Assembly: GCF_021134715.1 (NCBI RefSeq)
Contig: NC_060026.1
Coordinates: 13,321,001-13,385,000, forward strand
Source of the DNA: Daphnia pulex
Lineage: Eukaryota > Arthropoda > Branchiopoda > Diplostraca > Daphniidae
Length of the DNA stretch: 64,000 nucleotides
Reading direction: 5' to 3'
Shown here: piece after piece, positions 22,074-38,447 of the stretch
How positions within the stretch are numbered: position 1 is the first letter of the stretch
Layout: every line of letters begins with the position of its first letter
Program-made: the position numbers and the translations under genes
Notes under the pieces: generated by a model
What the model was told of the DNA's origin: nothing
Databases searched by the model: none
Seen by the model: the letters and a program-made list of their open reading frames with translations, nothing else

Positions 22074-22189
22074 TATCCAGCGGACATGACAACATGAAAA
22101 TGAAGTAAAGTACAGATGATGACAGATGCAATTCGAAACTCCTAGTTTTTCACGAAGTGGAAACGAAACAGCTTTTTTGAAACTGATTT

Positions 22190-23020
22190 TTTGAAACAGG
22201 TGTGTTTTAAAACTTGTTTCACTAATCCTGGCTTCACTAAAATGCCAAATGGGGCTATCTTGGAAATGGTAAAAGATCTTCTTTCCACACGTCAAATTCA
22301 AGAAAAATCTTCGGAGGGGAACACATCTGTTCGTCTTTTCTCGGAGTGGCTAAAAGTGAAGAACCTCTTGATGTGGAATGCTGTGAGTCGGAAAATCAGG
22401 GAATAGGCGAAGAACATCTAGGTTCAATGGAAATTTCAACAATAATCGACTTCAATGATGTAACAAGAAATTTGAGCTTCGTTCATGTTGGATTGGGACA
22501 AGCATTTTGTTGGACTCATTCAGTCAAACCCGGAAAAGGAAGTCTACAGCAAAAATCGTCACGTCAAGGTTGAACTTGGCAAGAGAAATTTCCACCATGG
22601 TGTTTTAGTGATCTGGCCAAAACATCTTTTAGTTCCCATACAGGTCTAGTCCGTGGCCTTCACTCACTTCTCATCCGAATGGGACATAGTATATGAATTC
22701 ATCACCAAAATCGGAAGAGCGACAAAGTGTCAGAAGTGATTTAAGGCAATTAGTTTCGTTTTTGCCGCGCTGATTCGTACTAGCCTTAACATTGGAATTC
22801 CGCCATTTTGTTGCCTGTTTTACTTTCAAGATTCCGACGACGTGACTAGAAACTTGAGCATCCAGTTGAATTGGGAAAAGAAAGTTGTTGGACTTATTCA
22901 GTCAGATCAGGAGAGGATGAAAAACCCATCCAATGAAAAATCAGAGAAAGATATTTCCAAAAGTGGCAAGATAAATTTGCCTTACGGTGTTATACTGATT
23001 TGGCCTAAGCATCATTCTGT
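22190..23020 (+). pseudogene. Two tandem scraps of an unrecognised gene
   Basis: Two neighbouring stretches repeat each other: 22440-22640 and 22830-23020 both read D-D-V-T-R-N-L-S, then a polar stretch with SVKPGK or SDQER, then a segment ending GVLVIWPKH or GVILIWPKH. Frames are interrupted by stops and no start or splice pattern holds them together. They look like remains of a duplicated gene whose family I do not recognise. They lie between the LGR and CCT4 fragments. Confidence 0.45.
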
Positions 23021-23095
23021 TTAAATGTATTGCCGTTATGGCCAGTTAATTTCGTATCGTTGCGCCGAACCTCGAAAATTATGGACGAAATCTGG

Positions 23096-23660
23096 AAGGC
23101 ATTTACCGAATCGTTGGAAGGGATTCCCATGAATCATATATATATATATTGGTTGGTATCGTTGGCCGATAGCGTAAGTCTTAACCCTATCGCCACCGTG
23201 ACTGATATGAGGAGCGAACATGCCTGCGGGTTCAAGTCATCTGGTATGACGTTCGCAAGGTACAAAGGATAATGATTGTTTATCTCTGAAAGCTTGAAGA
23301 TGTTAAATATTTTATTATCCAGGGTGCTATTACTAACATGCTGGACGAAGGAGTTGCACAGCCATTTCTAGTGACCACCAGTTTGATCACTTTGGCTTCG
23401 GAAATCGTCCATTCCATTCTTGAAATCGACGACATTGTAAGTTCAGAGTGTAGAATGATTATGCTTGATTTATGTTTATGATTTGTGAAAAATATAATTA
23501 TTTTTTATTTATTTTTATTTTATTTTTGTAAGGTTAACGTGTACTGAGGCATGTTCTACCCGGCCTAAGATTGCTTTTTTGCATTAATGTGCCGCCCTCT
23601 TGTTTGCCGCTAATGTTTCATCTTTAAACAAAAATCCGCTCACGCTAGGATATTGCAAAA
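23096..23660 (+). pseudogene. Copy of the last three CCT4 exons and 3' UTR
   Basis: The segment aligns with 6992-7530 of the CCT4 gene, including both introns and the 3' UTR, so it came from DNA duplication rather than from mRNA. The first copied exon contains an inserted (AT)n-bearing stretch where the LAENAG sequence should follow and a small deletion before the donor, which destroys the frame. The next exon ([14 protein letters not shown] onward) remains readable with several substitutions, and the final VNxYx end is shortened. With no upstream chaperonin sequence it cannot make a subunit. Confidence 0.85.
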
Positions 23661-24063
23661 TTGAAGACTTCATAAAAAGTAGTATAAATCTTTGGTGGTC
23701 TTTATCTGTGCACTAGGCTTTAACTAGACAACTAGCAGAATATTAGATAATCTATTATGAAATGGCTTTGAATCCTATGGCGGTATGGCCTATGGGGTAT
23801 GGGCTTATGATCCATCAAAGCAATATCGGGTTGCTGTTTAACCTTATCTATCCCACGAGTTTCTTCGTCGAGTGTCGTCAGCGACAGCCTTGTTGTTGTT
23901 ATTTGTTATTTGTTGCTCAAAAAAACTTGTTTGCTTTTTTACTTTAATTGCATCTTTCTCTATTACCAATTGCTTGGTGTACTCTTTTCTTTGAACTGGC
24001 GGATTTTAGCAGATTTCAGTGTGGGAAATCATTCCATCAAATCATCCCAGAACATGTCTACCA

Positions 24064-24743
24064 CAGACTAAGAGGGTAAAGACCACGAACGGCTATAAAC
24101 CCCTTGAAGCGATGCTCGTCCTATGCCGTATGGTGGCGCGTCGAGCACACAAATCTAGAGCCATTATTTTTCCTCTTTCCCTACTGATTTGAGTCTTCAC
24201 ACACCGTAAGTTTATAATTAAACCATTTACATTTCAATAGTGATGTTTTGTGTAAATATAGCTTAGATATCCCCCATGTTGTGGGAATTTTTTTAAATTT
24301 CTATGTGATGTCTAGATACAATCTATAAATTCCTTTATTAAACCCCCTTTTTGCCCATTTTCAAGCCCAGGAAACAGCGTTTCAAGATTTTCTGAAATGG
24401 GCCTGAAAATCGTGAAACGCTGTTTCCTGGGCCTGAAAATGGGCAAAAAGGGGGTTTAATAAAGGAATTTATAGATTGTATCTAGACATCACATAGAAAT
24501 TTAAAAAAATTCCCACAACATGGGGGATATCTAAGCTATATTTACACAAAACATCATTATTGAAATGTAAATGGTTTAATTATAAACTTACGGTGTGTGA
24601 AGACTCAAATCAGTAGGGAAAGAGGAAAAATAATGGCTCTAGATTTGTGTGCTCGACGCGCCACCATACGGCATAGGACGAGCATCGCTTCAAGCATTCC
24701 TCTTAGCCCTATCCCTGATCGTAGTCTTTACCCTCTTAGTCTG
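24064..24743. repeat. 680-bp palindrome (inverted repeat) abutting the CDK9 start
   Basis: Two arms of about 320 bp are reverse complements of each other around a centre near 24398, with an inner loop of about 12 bp (TGAAATGGGCCT). Inner sequence such as CCCAGGAAACAGCGTTTCA pairs with its complement without error over long runs; the outer ends differ by a few indels. The right arm ends three bases before the CDK9 ATG and so must include its 5' leader and probably part of its promoter. It may be an inverted duplication of that promoter or a foldback mobile element. Confidence 0.9.
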
Positions 24744-24745
24744 TG

Positions 24746-26314
24746 ATGTCTACCATCACTTCAAAAGATCGAGAAAAACTTCTCGAAGAACTCAAATTTC
24801 CGTTCTGTGACGACGTAAACAAGTACGAAATATTGGCCAAAATTGGACAGGGCACCTTTGGGGAAGTGTTTAAAGCGCGCCACAAAGAAAACAAGAAAAT
24901 TGTGGCTATCAAGAAAGTGCTGGTTATAAATGAAAAGGAGGGGGTGAGTGCTAATACTTATTGGTAACAAAATGTTTTTATCTAACATGACTTAGAAATT
25001 TTATTGCCCCTGTGTTTCAGTTTCCTGTCACTGCCTTGAGAGAAAATCACATTCTCAAACTTCTGAATCTGGGTTCCGAAGGCGACCCTCAATGTCCAAA
25101 TGTGGTTAATCTCATTGAAGTTTGCCGAACCAAAGTAACTCAGCCCAACAATTGCAAGCCCACCCTTTTCTTAGTCTTGGACTTTTGTGAACATGATCTG
25201 GCTGGTCTACTGTCAAATGCCAATGTCCGATTTAGTCTGGGAGAAATCAAAGAGGTAATGCAGCAGCTTTTTGAGGGAATATCTTTTATCCACAGAAAGA
25301 AAGTAAGTTGTTCCAACCAATGGCATGCATCTCTGAACCTTGTTTCAATGTTTTTATCTTGAAGATCCTGCACAGAGACATGAAACCTGCCAATATTTTG
25401 ATAACTAAAAGTGGTGTCCTAAAGTTGGCTGATTTTGGTCTAGCAAGAGGATTCAGCTTACATGAAAATAACCAATCAAACAGGTATTCTATTATCTGTG
25501 AAACAAATTGTGAATTCATAAAATATTCCTGCATTCCATTGAAGATATACCAACCCTGTCGTCACTTTGTGGTACCGACCACCCGAGTTGCTATTAGGAG
25601 AACGAAATTACGGACCACCAGTTGACATGTGGGGTGCTGGTTGCATTATGGCTGAAATGTGGACCCGTAACCCAATCATGCAGGTATTTGAAACTTTTTT
25701 CATTTCATTTCAACATTTTTGCACAAATTGTGGTTGCTAATGATTATCTTGAAATAGGGCAATACTGAACAACACCAAGTCACATTGATTTGTCAGCTCT
25801 GTGGCTCATTCGACCCAACAATTTGGCCGGACGTTGGAAAACTGGAATTGTACAACAAAATGAAATTGCCTAAAGGACAAAAACGAAAATTGAAGGGTAG
25901 GTTTTAAAATGATGCGTGGATTATCTTTTACTTTGAGCTAATAAGTTGTAATTTACTCTAAAGAACGTTTGAACCCGTGCGTTAAGGACCCCTACGCTTG
26001 TGATCTGTTGGACAAATTGTTGACTTTGGATCCTTCGAAGCGAGCGGATGCCGATGCCGCCCGGAACCACACATTTTTCCGAAGCGACCCTTTGCCTTGC
26101 AATCTATCCACGATGCTTAGCCGACATGATCACAGTATGTACAATGTTATTTTTTATCTTGTCCTGTAACACGCCTAACATAAATTTTATTCGTCTATTA
26201 GATATGTTCGCATTTCTGACCCCTCCACGTCAAGCTGGAAGACCTCACCCGGCTTTGCCCCAACCTAAGCCTCATCTGTCTCCCGACAGCAGTTTTCCAG
26301 ATCGCATTTATTAA
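24746..26314 (+). CDS. Cdk9: Cyclin-dependent kinase 9 (P-TEFb catalytic subunit)
   Basis: Seven exons (24746-24943, 25021-25302, 25365-25483, 25545-25683, 25758-25896, 25964-26134, 26202-26314) encode 386 residues; human CDK9 has 372. Visible kinase landmarks: [11 protein letters not shown] glycine loop, VAIKKV lysine, PVTALRE helix (a PITALRE variant that defines this kinase), HRDMKPAN catalytic loop, [10 protein letters not shown], the T-loop NRYTN with its activating Thr, and [25 protein letters not shown] and [15 protein letters not shown] are further CDK9 family phrases. With cyclin T it forms P-TEFb, which phosphorylates the RNA polymerase II tail and pause factors to release paused polymerase. 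The T-loop codon pair RY is split by an intron with acceptor TTGAAG. A large palindrome borders the start codon. Confidence 0.95.
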
Positions 26315-28344
26315 ATTTATTGACGCTTGCCCGCTCTTTCAATTTGACTTTCAAAGTAGTATAATGTCTATCTATGTGTCTAATCCCACTGCCTAGTAGA
26401 TGTACGCACACGTGCTATTTTCGGATCACAAAGAAGGTCCTTCGAAAATTTTTAATAGACATAATAAAAGAATTTCTCGAAACTGGAATAAAAGATTTAT
26501 GAAGATTGTCACGTCCGACTATTGATTTTACAGAGCTTAGAAAACGCACACTCATCTTTACCAGAAGTTGGAGACGACCTCAAAAGTCAAAATGCATTTG
26601 GCTTTTTTATTTAACCAAGAAATCTGTTGGCTGTCACTAGGTGGCTAAGATATGTCCGCCAGGTGTCGGATCGTGAGTGACGAGATTTCTGTCAGTTGTT
26701 TCCGAGACCCAGACCCTACCTTCTTGGTTCATTGTCAGTTGAATCATGAGCCATGAGGTTCTGAGAGAAAGAGTCGCCATTTTTAGACCTTTTTATTTTT
26801 TGAGGTTTTGAATTGTGATGTTGGCTTAATTAGCTGGATTGCTACTTGTGACTTGTGAGGCATTTCTTAGAATGTGGACAGCATGTGGTGGGTCTTAGTT
26901 GGTTCGGGTTGGCGGTTCGTGAGCTTGCTATTATTCTTGGTATAATTGATTCGATTAAATTCTATTGCATGTGCAGTGAAAGTGGCCTGAAAGTGTTTAA
27001 ATTTCATTTTTTAATTGTAGACGAATTTTGATGCTGAAAGACTTGGAATCCATGCTGTCGACCACGTTGAGAAGCTGAGTAACATTCTGCTTTTACAATG
27101 GTAAAATTAACAATTAAACTGATTGAAATACATGTGGATCATAACATTTGTAATGTTTGATTGCAGGCACCTCTTAATAAAAGGAACTTGAGCCATCCAA
27201 TCTAGGACTTCCATCAAATCGTGCAGGCTGCTTGGAAGTCGCATTTACCTTTGTTGTGAACACCATGAACACATACACTATTTGAAGGTGACAATCTTAT
27301 CCAGTTATAGATTTTACAATTAAAATGTGATTAAGCTTTGCAAACATTGGTTAGTTTTAATATTTGGGGATTTCGTCAAGTCAACAGCTATTTCCTTCAG
27401 GGTTGTGTTCTGTTATGGATTATTTAAAGGGGAGTTTGTTGCATTCAAGAAAGGCAGATTCTGAAAGAAGTTTGGTTTATTTGTTCTACTGTAGAGTATC
27501 CTTTAAAGTTTAAATGAATTTGTATTTAAATGTTAAATGAGTCATCTAGTTTCATGTAAATTTGTGAATTTAAGTTTCAACAATAGGTATAAGATAATGT
27601 TGCCAAATAATATTAGGGTTGAATATTTGAAGTGATATGTAGCATATATTCTTTTAAATTGCACATAGCATTTCCAATGATACTGAAGATTAATTTTACT
27701 TCTGTTATAGGTTCATGTTTACATAGCAGTGGTGTTGCTGTCCAATGTGGCGTGTTGTTGCAGCCTATGGTGGTGAAAGATATCTGCATCAAGTTGCTGT
27801 TCCTTGTGCACGCAAGGTGCTGCTTTTGTGCTACAGAAGTGACATCCAATATTGTGTTTAATTGCTATTTGTGTCTTCGCAGTTTACCTTTATATATTGA
27901 GAAGGAACAAAAAAATAGTAATACGGGGAGGTTTATGTCAAACAAATAATAAACATGTCCAGGATGGGGGAATGAGGAGGAAGTTGGGGTGGGGTATTTG
28001 GTTATGATTTACTAAAAGAAGTGAGGTATATTTTTAATGAATATGCAGTACTTGGTGATAAAATCTGTTGTTAACCTATACCTTCCTGTCAACCTATACC
28101 TTCCACTTACACATCCACTCCTCAAACCCCATAAGCACCAACATCAAATCCCACATCCACTCACATCTATTCCTAAAACTCCACAATCTCCAACATCGAA
28201 CTTACACAATTGTTGTATATTTAATCATATTTAAATAAATAAATTGTCATTGTATAAAACTTGTGTAAACTATTTTTATTCTGGAACACATGCAAAATAA
28301 ACAATTCAATAAACAGAGCGTCCGGTTCAAAACAATTGTTTTTT
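26315..28344 (+). other. CDK9 3' UTR and gene-poor spacer
   Basis: Two AATAAA signals at 26463-26468 and 26487-26492 probably end CDK9. Beyond them is A+T-rich sequence. Short frames at 27613-27949 and a direct repeat (CAACCTATACCTTCC) near 28073-28103 show no protein signature. I see no gene. Confidence 0.5.
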
Positions 28345-28867
28345 GTGCGAGGCTTTTTAGAAAGCAATCCGCCACCCAATTTGACAAAAAATGATAGTTT
28401 GTTTTCACGGAAATTGCGTCAGACAGTTAAAAAATTTCTAGTTCAAAAATCTCATGCAGAAATTAGCATCTAGTCTACTGGTGCAAATTGCGATTCTTTA
28501 AGCTTGATTAATTTAGGTGATGTGTTAAAAGCTATTGTAGGTAGCTAAAAAATTGAACTAATCCACTTTTTCTGAATATTTTGGTTTTAGATCACTTTGT
28601 TGTTTTTAGATTTTCTTGTGATCTCTCTTCAAAATATTCTGAAAAAGCGAATTTGTTCAATTTTTTAGCTACCCACAATAGCTTTTAACACATCACCTAA
28701 ATTAATCAAGCTTAAAGAATCGCAATTTGCACCAGTAGACTAGATGCTAATTTCTACATGAGATTGTTGAACTAGAAATTTTTCAACCGTCTGACGCAAT
28801 TTCCGTGAAAACAAACTATCACTTTTTGTCAAATTGGGTGGCGGATTGCTTGCTAAAACTCGCACAT
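28345..28867. repeat. 520-bp foldback element (inverted repeat)
   Basis: Arms 28345-28590 and 28622-28867 are near-perfect reverse complements around a centre at about 28606, with terminal GTGCGAG/CTCGCAC. There is no open frame inside. The structure is that of a foldback or long-hairpin MITE-like element without its own transposase. Confidence 0.85.
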
Positions 28868-31800
28868 GCAGTGTCGGCGTAGATCCAGGGAGATTACCTG
28901 GAAATGGAAGAGGAGAGAAGAGTGCGAGGCAAGTTTTACTGGGGAGCGATTAGTCACTACTAGGCTTCCGGGTTAGACTCATGACCCTCAGATCATGCGC
29001 CTTCCAAGTCCCCGTTCGACCAGAGCCCTCCCCTCCTCCTGGTTTCACAGCGGGTGAGTGACCACCGGCGGGCGTTGGTTAGTGGTTAGTTAGGGAAACG
29101 GGGCCACAGAAAAGAAGGGAGCCCAGATATGCACTTGTCATTTAATCTAACTACACAATTTATCAGTCTTGGATTACAGCATTCTCTCGTCAGTTTTCAG
29201 TGTCACAAATAGAGTCCATGATCAGTAGCGAAGGATTACCCTGTAAACAGAATGAACATTTATTCGGATGACAATAATTTTCAATAAGATTTTAGTGACA
29301 AAAAGCAATACCTCAAATCAAGAAGTAAGTTGTAAGTAAGTAAAAATGGAAATAAAAGGGTAGCAACCAACGGGTTTTAGTAAACAAGGGACCATGTTGA
29401 CCGTATAGTCCTTGTCCTTTTTCTTGAAAGAACATCCAGAAACTTCTCATAAATGTAGACAGAAACTCTCGGATCTGAAAAGAGAACAAGGTTTACTTGT
29501 TAGTTTTATTTAAAAATTTCCGGAAGTACACCGGAAGTAAGCGCTAGCGCATTAACCATTGAGCTGTCGTCAATTTCAACCAAATATTCGTAATCTCCAT
29601 GAAATTTGGGGTCGATTTGGTGTGAATCAAACGAAATCCAAAATTTGACCAAAATCGAGAATTTTCCTGAACTATACTACTCCTAACTATTTTCCTGAAT
29701 TATTCAGGATAATTCTCGAAACCGGAAGTACGCGTACGTACAAATAAAAACATGAACACTACTACAAATTTGACGAGGATCACGAATATGTGGTTTTTTT
29801 GTGTGTCAAATTCATATTTACGGAACTACTGACTGAAATGAGAAAACCGGAAGTAGAAAAAAAGCAAATATCGAAAATTTAACAAGTGAGCTTTGTTGGT
29901 GGAATAGTAATCGTAAGTTTTCACTAAAAAATTTCCACACAATAGCTGCCGATGAATGCTTAAAGAGATTTGCACAGTAACTGAACTGACTGTTTTGACA
30001 GCTAAAAATTATCGAAAAGATGATCCTGATTTTTTCATTATTACACAGACGCAGAGTTTAACGCAAATAAATTATTTGTAAATAATCAACGAAAGTAAGT
30101 GAATTGTGGGTTACCTTGGCATAATCCCGTGGTGATTGACTGCAGTTGTGTCACGGACGGACCAAATTCCAAAAACATCGCAAATGTGAGCTTCATAATC
30201 CGCCGGCTTCGATAGCGGCCTCTACTGCATTCCTGTCTTCTCTACTACATTGACGCATTCCTGGTAGCTACCACCTGGTGATAATAAAAGTTTAAATGTT
30301 AATTCTTACTTCAAAAAGATGTCGTACAAAGATTATCAACAAGAAATATGTCCAATGAAAAGGTAGTGCTTAACTGCTTATTGTGGTTATGTTGTTCAAA
30401 TGAGTAGAAAAGTTGATGATGTTTTGTCACCCAACACTTTGAGTCACACATTAACAGAAAACTATCCTTTCCAACCTTTTCCCTCAAGTGCTCTGTGTTT
30501 GTTTACCTTTTTTACTGAACCATCTCTGAACCGTTTTCAAATAAACCCTTGTGGCTTTTGTCTGTATTCACTATTCAGGTTCTTGCAATTGAGTCCTTGA
30601 TTGTAAGGTACATTAGAGAGCCCAAGCCCAATAAACATTATAATTCTTGGAGATCTTTAACACTGACAAAGCTGATTCTGGAAGCTTCTATACAGTGGAA
30701 TCGTGGATTAAGATTGTCAATGCAAGTTCTCAAACATCATTCATGTTACCCACCTCTGTTCATCAGAGCATCCTACTGATGCCAGTTTACAGTTTAACTG
30801 GATAATCAGGAAGCATGATGTTAAGACAGTGAAATTCTTACGAGCACATCCTAGTACCCACATACTCAAAAACAATTTGCTCCAGAACTACACCAGCAAT
30901 ATTTGAAAAAGAATAACAAACATTTCACTGAATAACTTACACAATGAATTGAAAGGATTGCTTCCTAGCTCTGAAGACTAGGCTACTAATGGTCATACGT
31001 ATCACCAATGATCAAGGCGTACCACTTGTTGATTGTTCACACCAGAAAGTCACATTTTGCTTGAACACAAATTCCATGCACCTATCTTGTCTAGTAGATG
31101 GTGTCACACTTGTCACTTTTCTATTTCAATCAATTCTCACTCCACTGTTATAAATCCTGGAAATCAACGTTTGTCTGTCTTGTGTCATTTTTTTATTTTT
31201 CGTGGTAGCATTTCATGCTGGAAACATGGCCAAAAAGTCAACCCTTTCTTATCCGAACCGACTAGCAACTACGCCATCTATGGAGCTTGTCATGCGTATG
31301 CAGAGTTGCCGAGTTGCAGCTTCATGTTCAGGTGATGCAAAAACCGATGCTTAAAAAAAAAACAAGACAAAACAATATCAAATAATGTTGACACAAGAAA
31401 ACGAAATGTGTCGTATAATTCAGACAGCCAAAGCCATTGATGTATTCGCTACTTGTCAATTGGTTACAGGAGAATACATCCGTCACAAGAAAATGAAGTT
31501 CGTCCAATGGAGGCAAACAACATAGAATGGGGATCAAATTGTCGTTCGGTATTCATGTGTAGACGGAAAATCGAGAAATTGGTGGATAGCAGAGGATTGG
31601 CGAGGAAAAGGAAAACACATTCGATAAAAGGTGAGGAATACTTTTTTGACGAACCATCCAATTTTGTTCTTTACCAGAATGAATGGATGGATGGAGGTTT
31701 TTCTTTTTACAAACGATGGATGGGTTATACCTAGTCACACTCCTATGCAAAAGGCGAACAAAAAAAGAATACGAGAAAAGGGAACCAACAAAATAAGAGA

Positions 31801-33598
31801 ATCCTCCATTTTTCGTCACACGACTTGGGCTCTAAATACGTGGCACATCCAGTAATTAAAGTCTTTTTTCATCTTTTTTTTTGTAACTTTTGCTTTTTTT
31901 TTCTTCACGCTGTCGTCATCTTCAAAAAGGAATAATAATAAAGAAAACAGTTTTGTTTTTCCATCTCATCTCCCTAAAATTTAGCGCCAAATACAAGGAC
32001 CATCATCTCCAGAAAGGTTAATTTTTTGTTGTCGAGGCACACGAGTGGTACGCGAATGAGGTGGGAGAAAAACGGGAGGGGGTTGAGGCGACCGAGCCAA
32101 GTCCGCTAATAAAAAATTTAAGCATCTTCCTTGCTCCAATAAGGACTAACACACAATTCTTTCAGGTGGAAGAGGATGAATGGGGGGAGGAGGGGGGGAA
32201 TAATATAAGATATTTGTGTGTAAAAAAAAATACGACATAGGAACAATTATGGCTAATTACACTCTAGAGCGCGATGGTTGGGAAAGTGATGAGTGCGAGG
32301 GTGGAGGTTCCGAATGTGTTGAGGTGAAAAGTAGAAGGGAAAAGTGTACAAATCAAAAAAGGATCTGGAAAGAAATAATTATAATAAGATAAAGAGACGG
32401 AACAGTCAGAGACAGAGAGAGAGAGAAAGAACATGGGGTGCAGCAGCTCTCCTGACTCTTCTTGGTAATGCAACACGAAAGCGTATATCAATCATCAATG
32501 ATGGTATTATGAAATGGATCAATTCATTGGGCAAAAGTGTTTGTGTGTCTGTGTGTGTTGTGTGGAGGAAAAATGTCGAAAAAAAAATTAGGAAAAGGAA
32601 TCGTAGCGATGAATAGCTGTGGGATTAACAGTTGACGAGTCTTTTAACATGTCAAAAATTACAGTACAACCAAGAGTGCAAACAAAGTCTCTAAGTCACT
32701 CACAAAAGGCCAGTTCCCAATGTGTGTGACTCGCTAATTGATTTATCAAAATGATTGGAAAAAATAGGAGGAAAGAGAAGAGACAAAACAAATCGGGAAA
32801 AAAGGACAAATAATTGAACCTTTGCTCGCACACACACACAAAAAAACGCTATGAGGCTTTTTTTTTACTAGCGCATTTGACTGCGACGAAATCAGGATCT
32901 TCAATATAACACGATGCTGACGTACGAGATAGTATGGGGTAAGGGGGTTGGATGCAAAAGTGTGAGGAGGGCAAAGGTGCGGCATCAAATGAACAGAGGC
33001 AGTTTTGTAGTAAGGGGGGTAAAGGGGAAAAAAGGAACGCCAAAAAAATGTCGTGAAATCATGCAAATATATCATCCATCTTTGCCAAAAAAGGGGTGAG
33101 GAGAAAATAAGGAAAAAATAGGGGGTGTGTAGATGTGGTGTGTCTTGTGTTGTTTCTTTAAGCGCGTCAACATTTTCCTTCGACCACTTTTGCTCAAATT
33201 TTTGAAATTTTTTTGCTTTAGTTTTTTTGTTGTTTTCAACTTGCGTCGATAACTCGTGAACTTTGCACTGCACTACGTCACGCACACAACAAAGAAAAGA
33301 GAATAACTACAGCGACAACATTTCCAATTTGACGAAAGTCGACGGCGGGCAGACGACAAAGAAGGAAACGGAACCAAACAAGAGAATGAAAACCACGTCG
33401 CGCGCTCAGCCATTCTCGAAACGTCTCAAACTGCCGCCGCGCAAACTGTTGTGCAATCAATGTTCACACACCACCGTGGCACAATCTCTTCTTTCCGACT
33501 TCCGTACAGCTTCTTCCCACACTAATCCCACATTGACGACTCGAAGGTCTTCATGGTGTTGCCGCCGTTGTTTTCTCCTCTTCTTCTTCGTCTCCGTT
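28868..33598. other. Gene-poor spacer and probable HIPK 3' UTR
   Basis: No convincing protein-coding exon. Four copies of CCGGAAGTA fall between 29520 and 29855, and a tRNA-like A-box remnant lies at 29540-29570 (minus). The right part, roughly 31.9-33.6 kb, has long A, GA and CA runs and sits directly downstream of the HIPK stop, so it may be a long 3' UTR; I cannot fix its end. Confidence 0.4.
29540..29570 (-). other. tRNA-like A-box remnant
   Basis: On the minus strand, CAGCTCAATGGTTAATGCGC resembles a tRNA D-arm/A-box. No complete cloverleaf can be drawn around it, so this is not a working tRNA gene. It may be the head of a short interspersed element. Confidence 0.25.

Positions 33599-38447
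<4,849 letters not shown>

Noticed and set aside
28965..29035. Sequence resembling a tRNA, with GTTCGACC like a B box
   Set aside because: I could not draw an acceptor stem or anticodon arm; at best it is a decayed tRNA-derived repeat.
31033..31855. Overlapping short frames on both strands
   Set aside because: No splice logic, no family match and biased composition; more likely spacer or HIPK 3' UTR.
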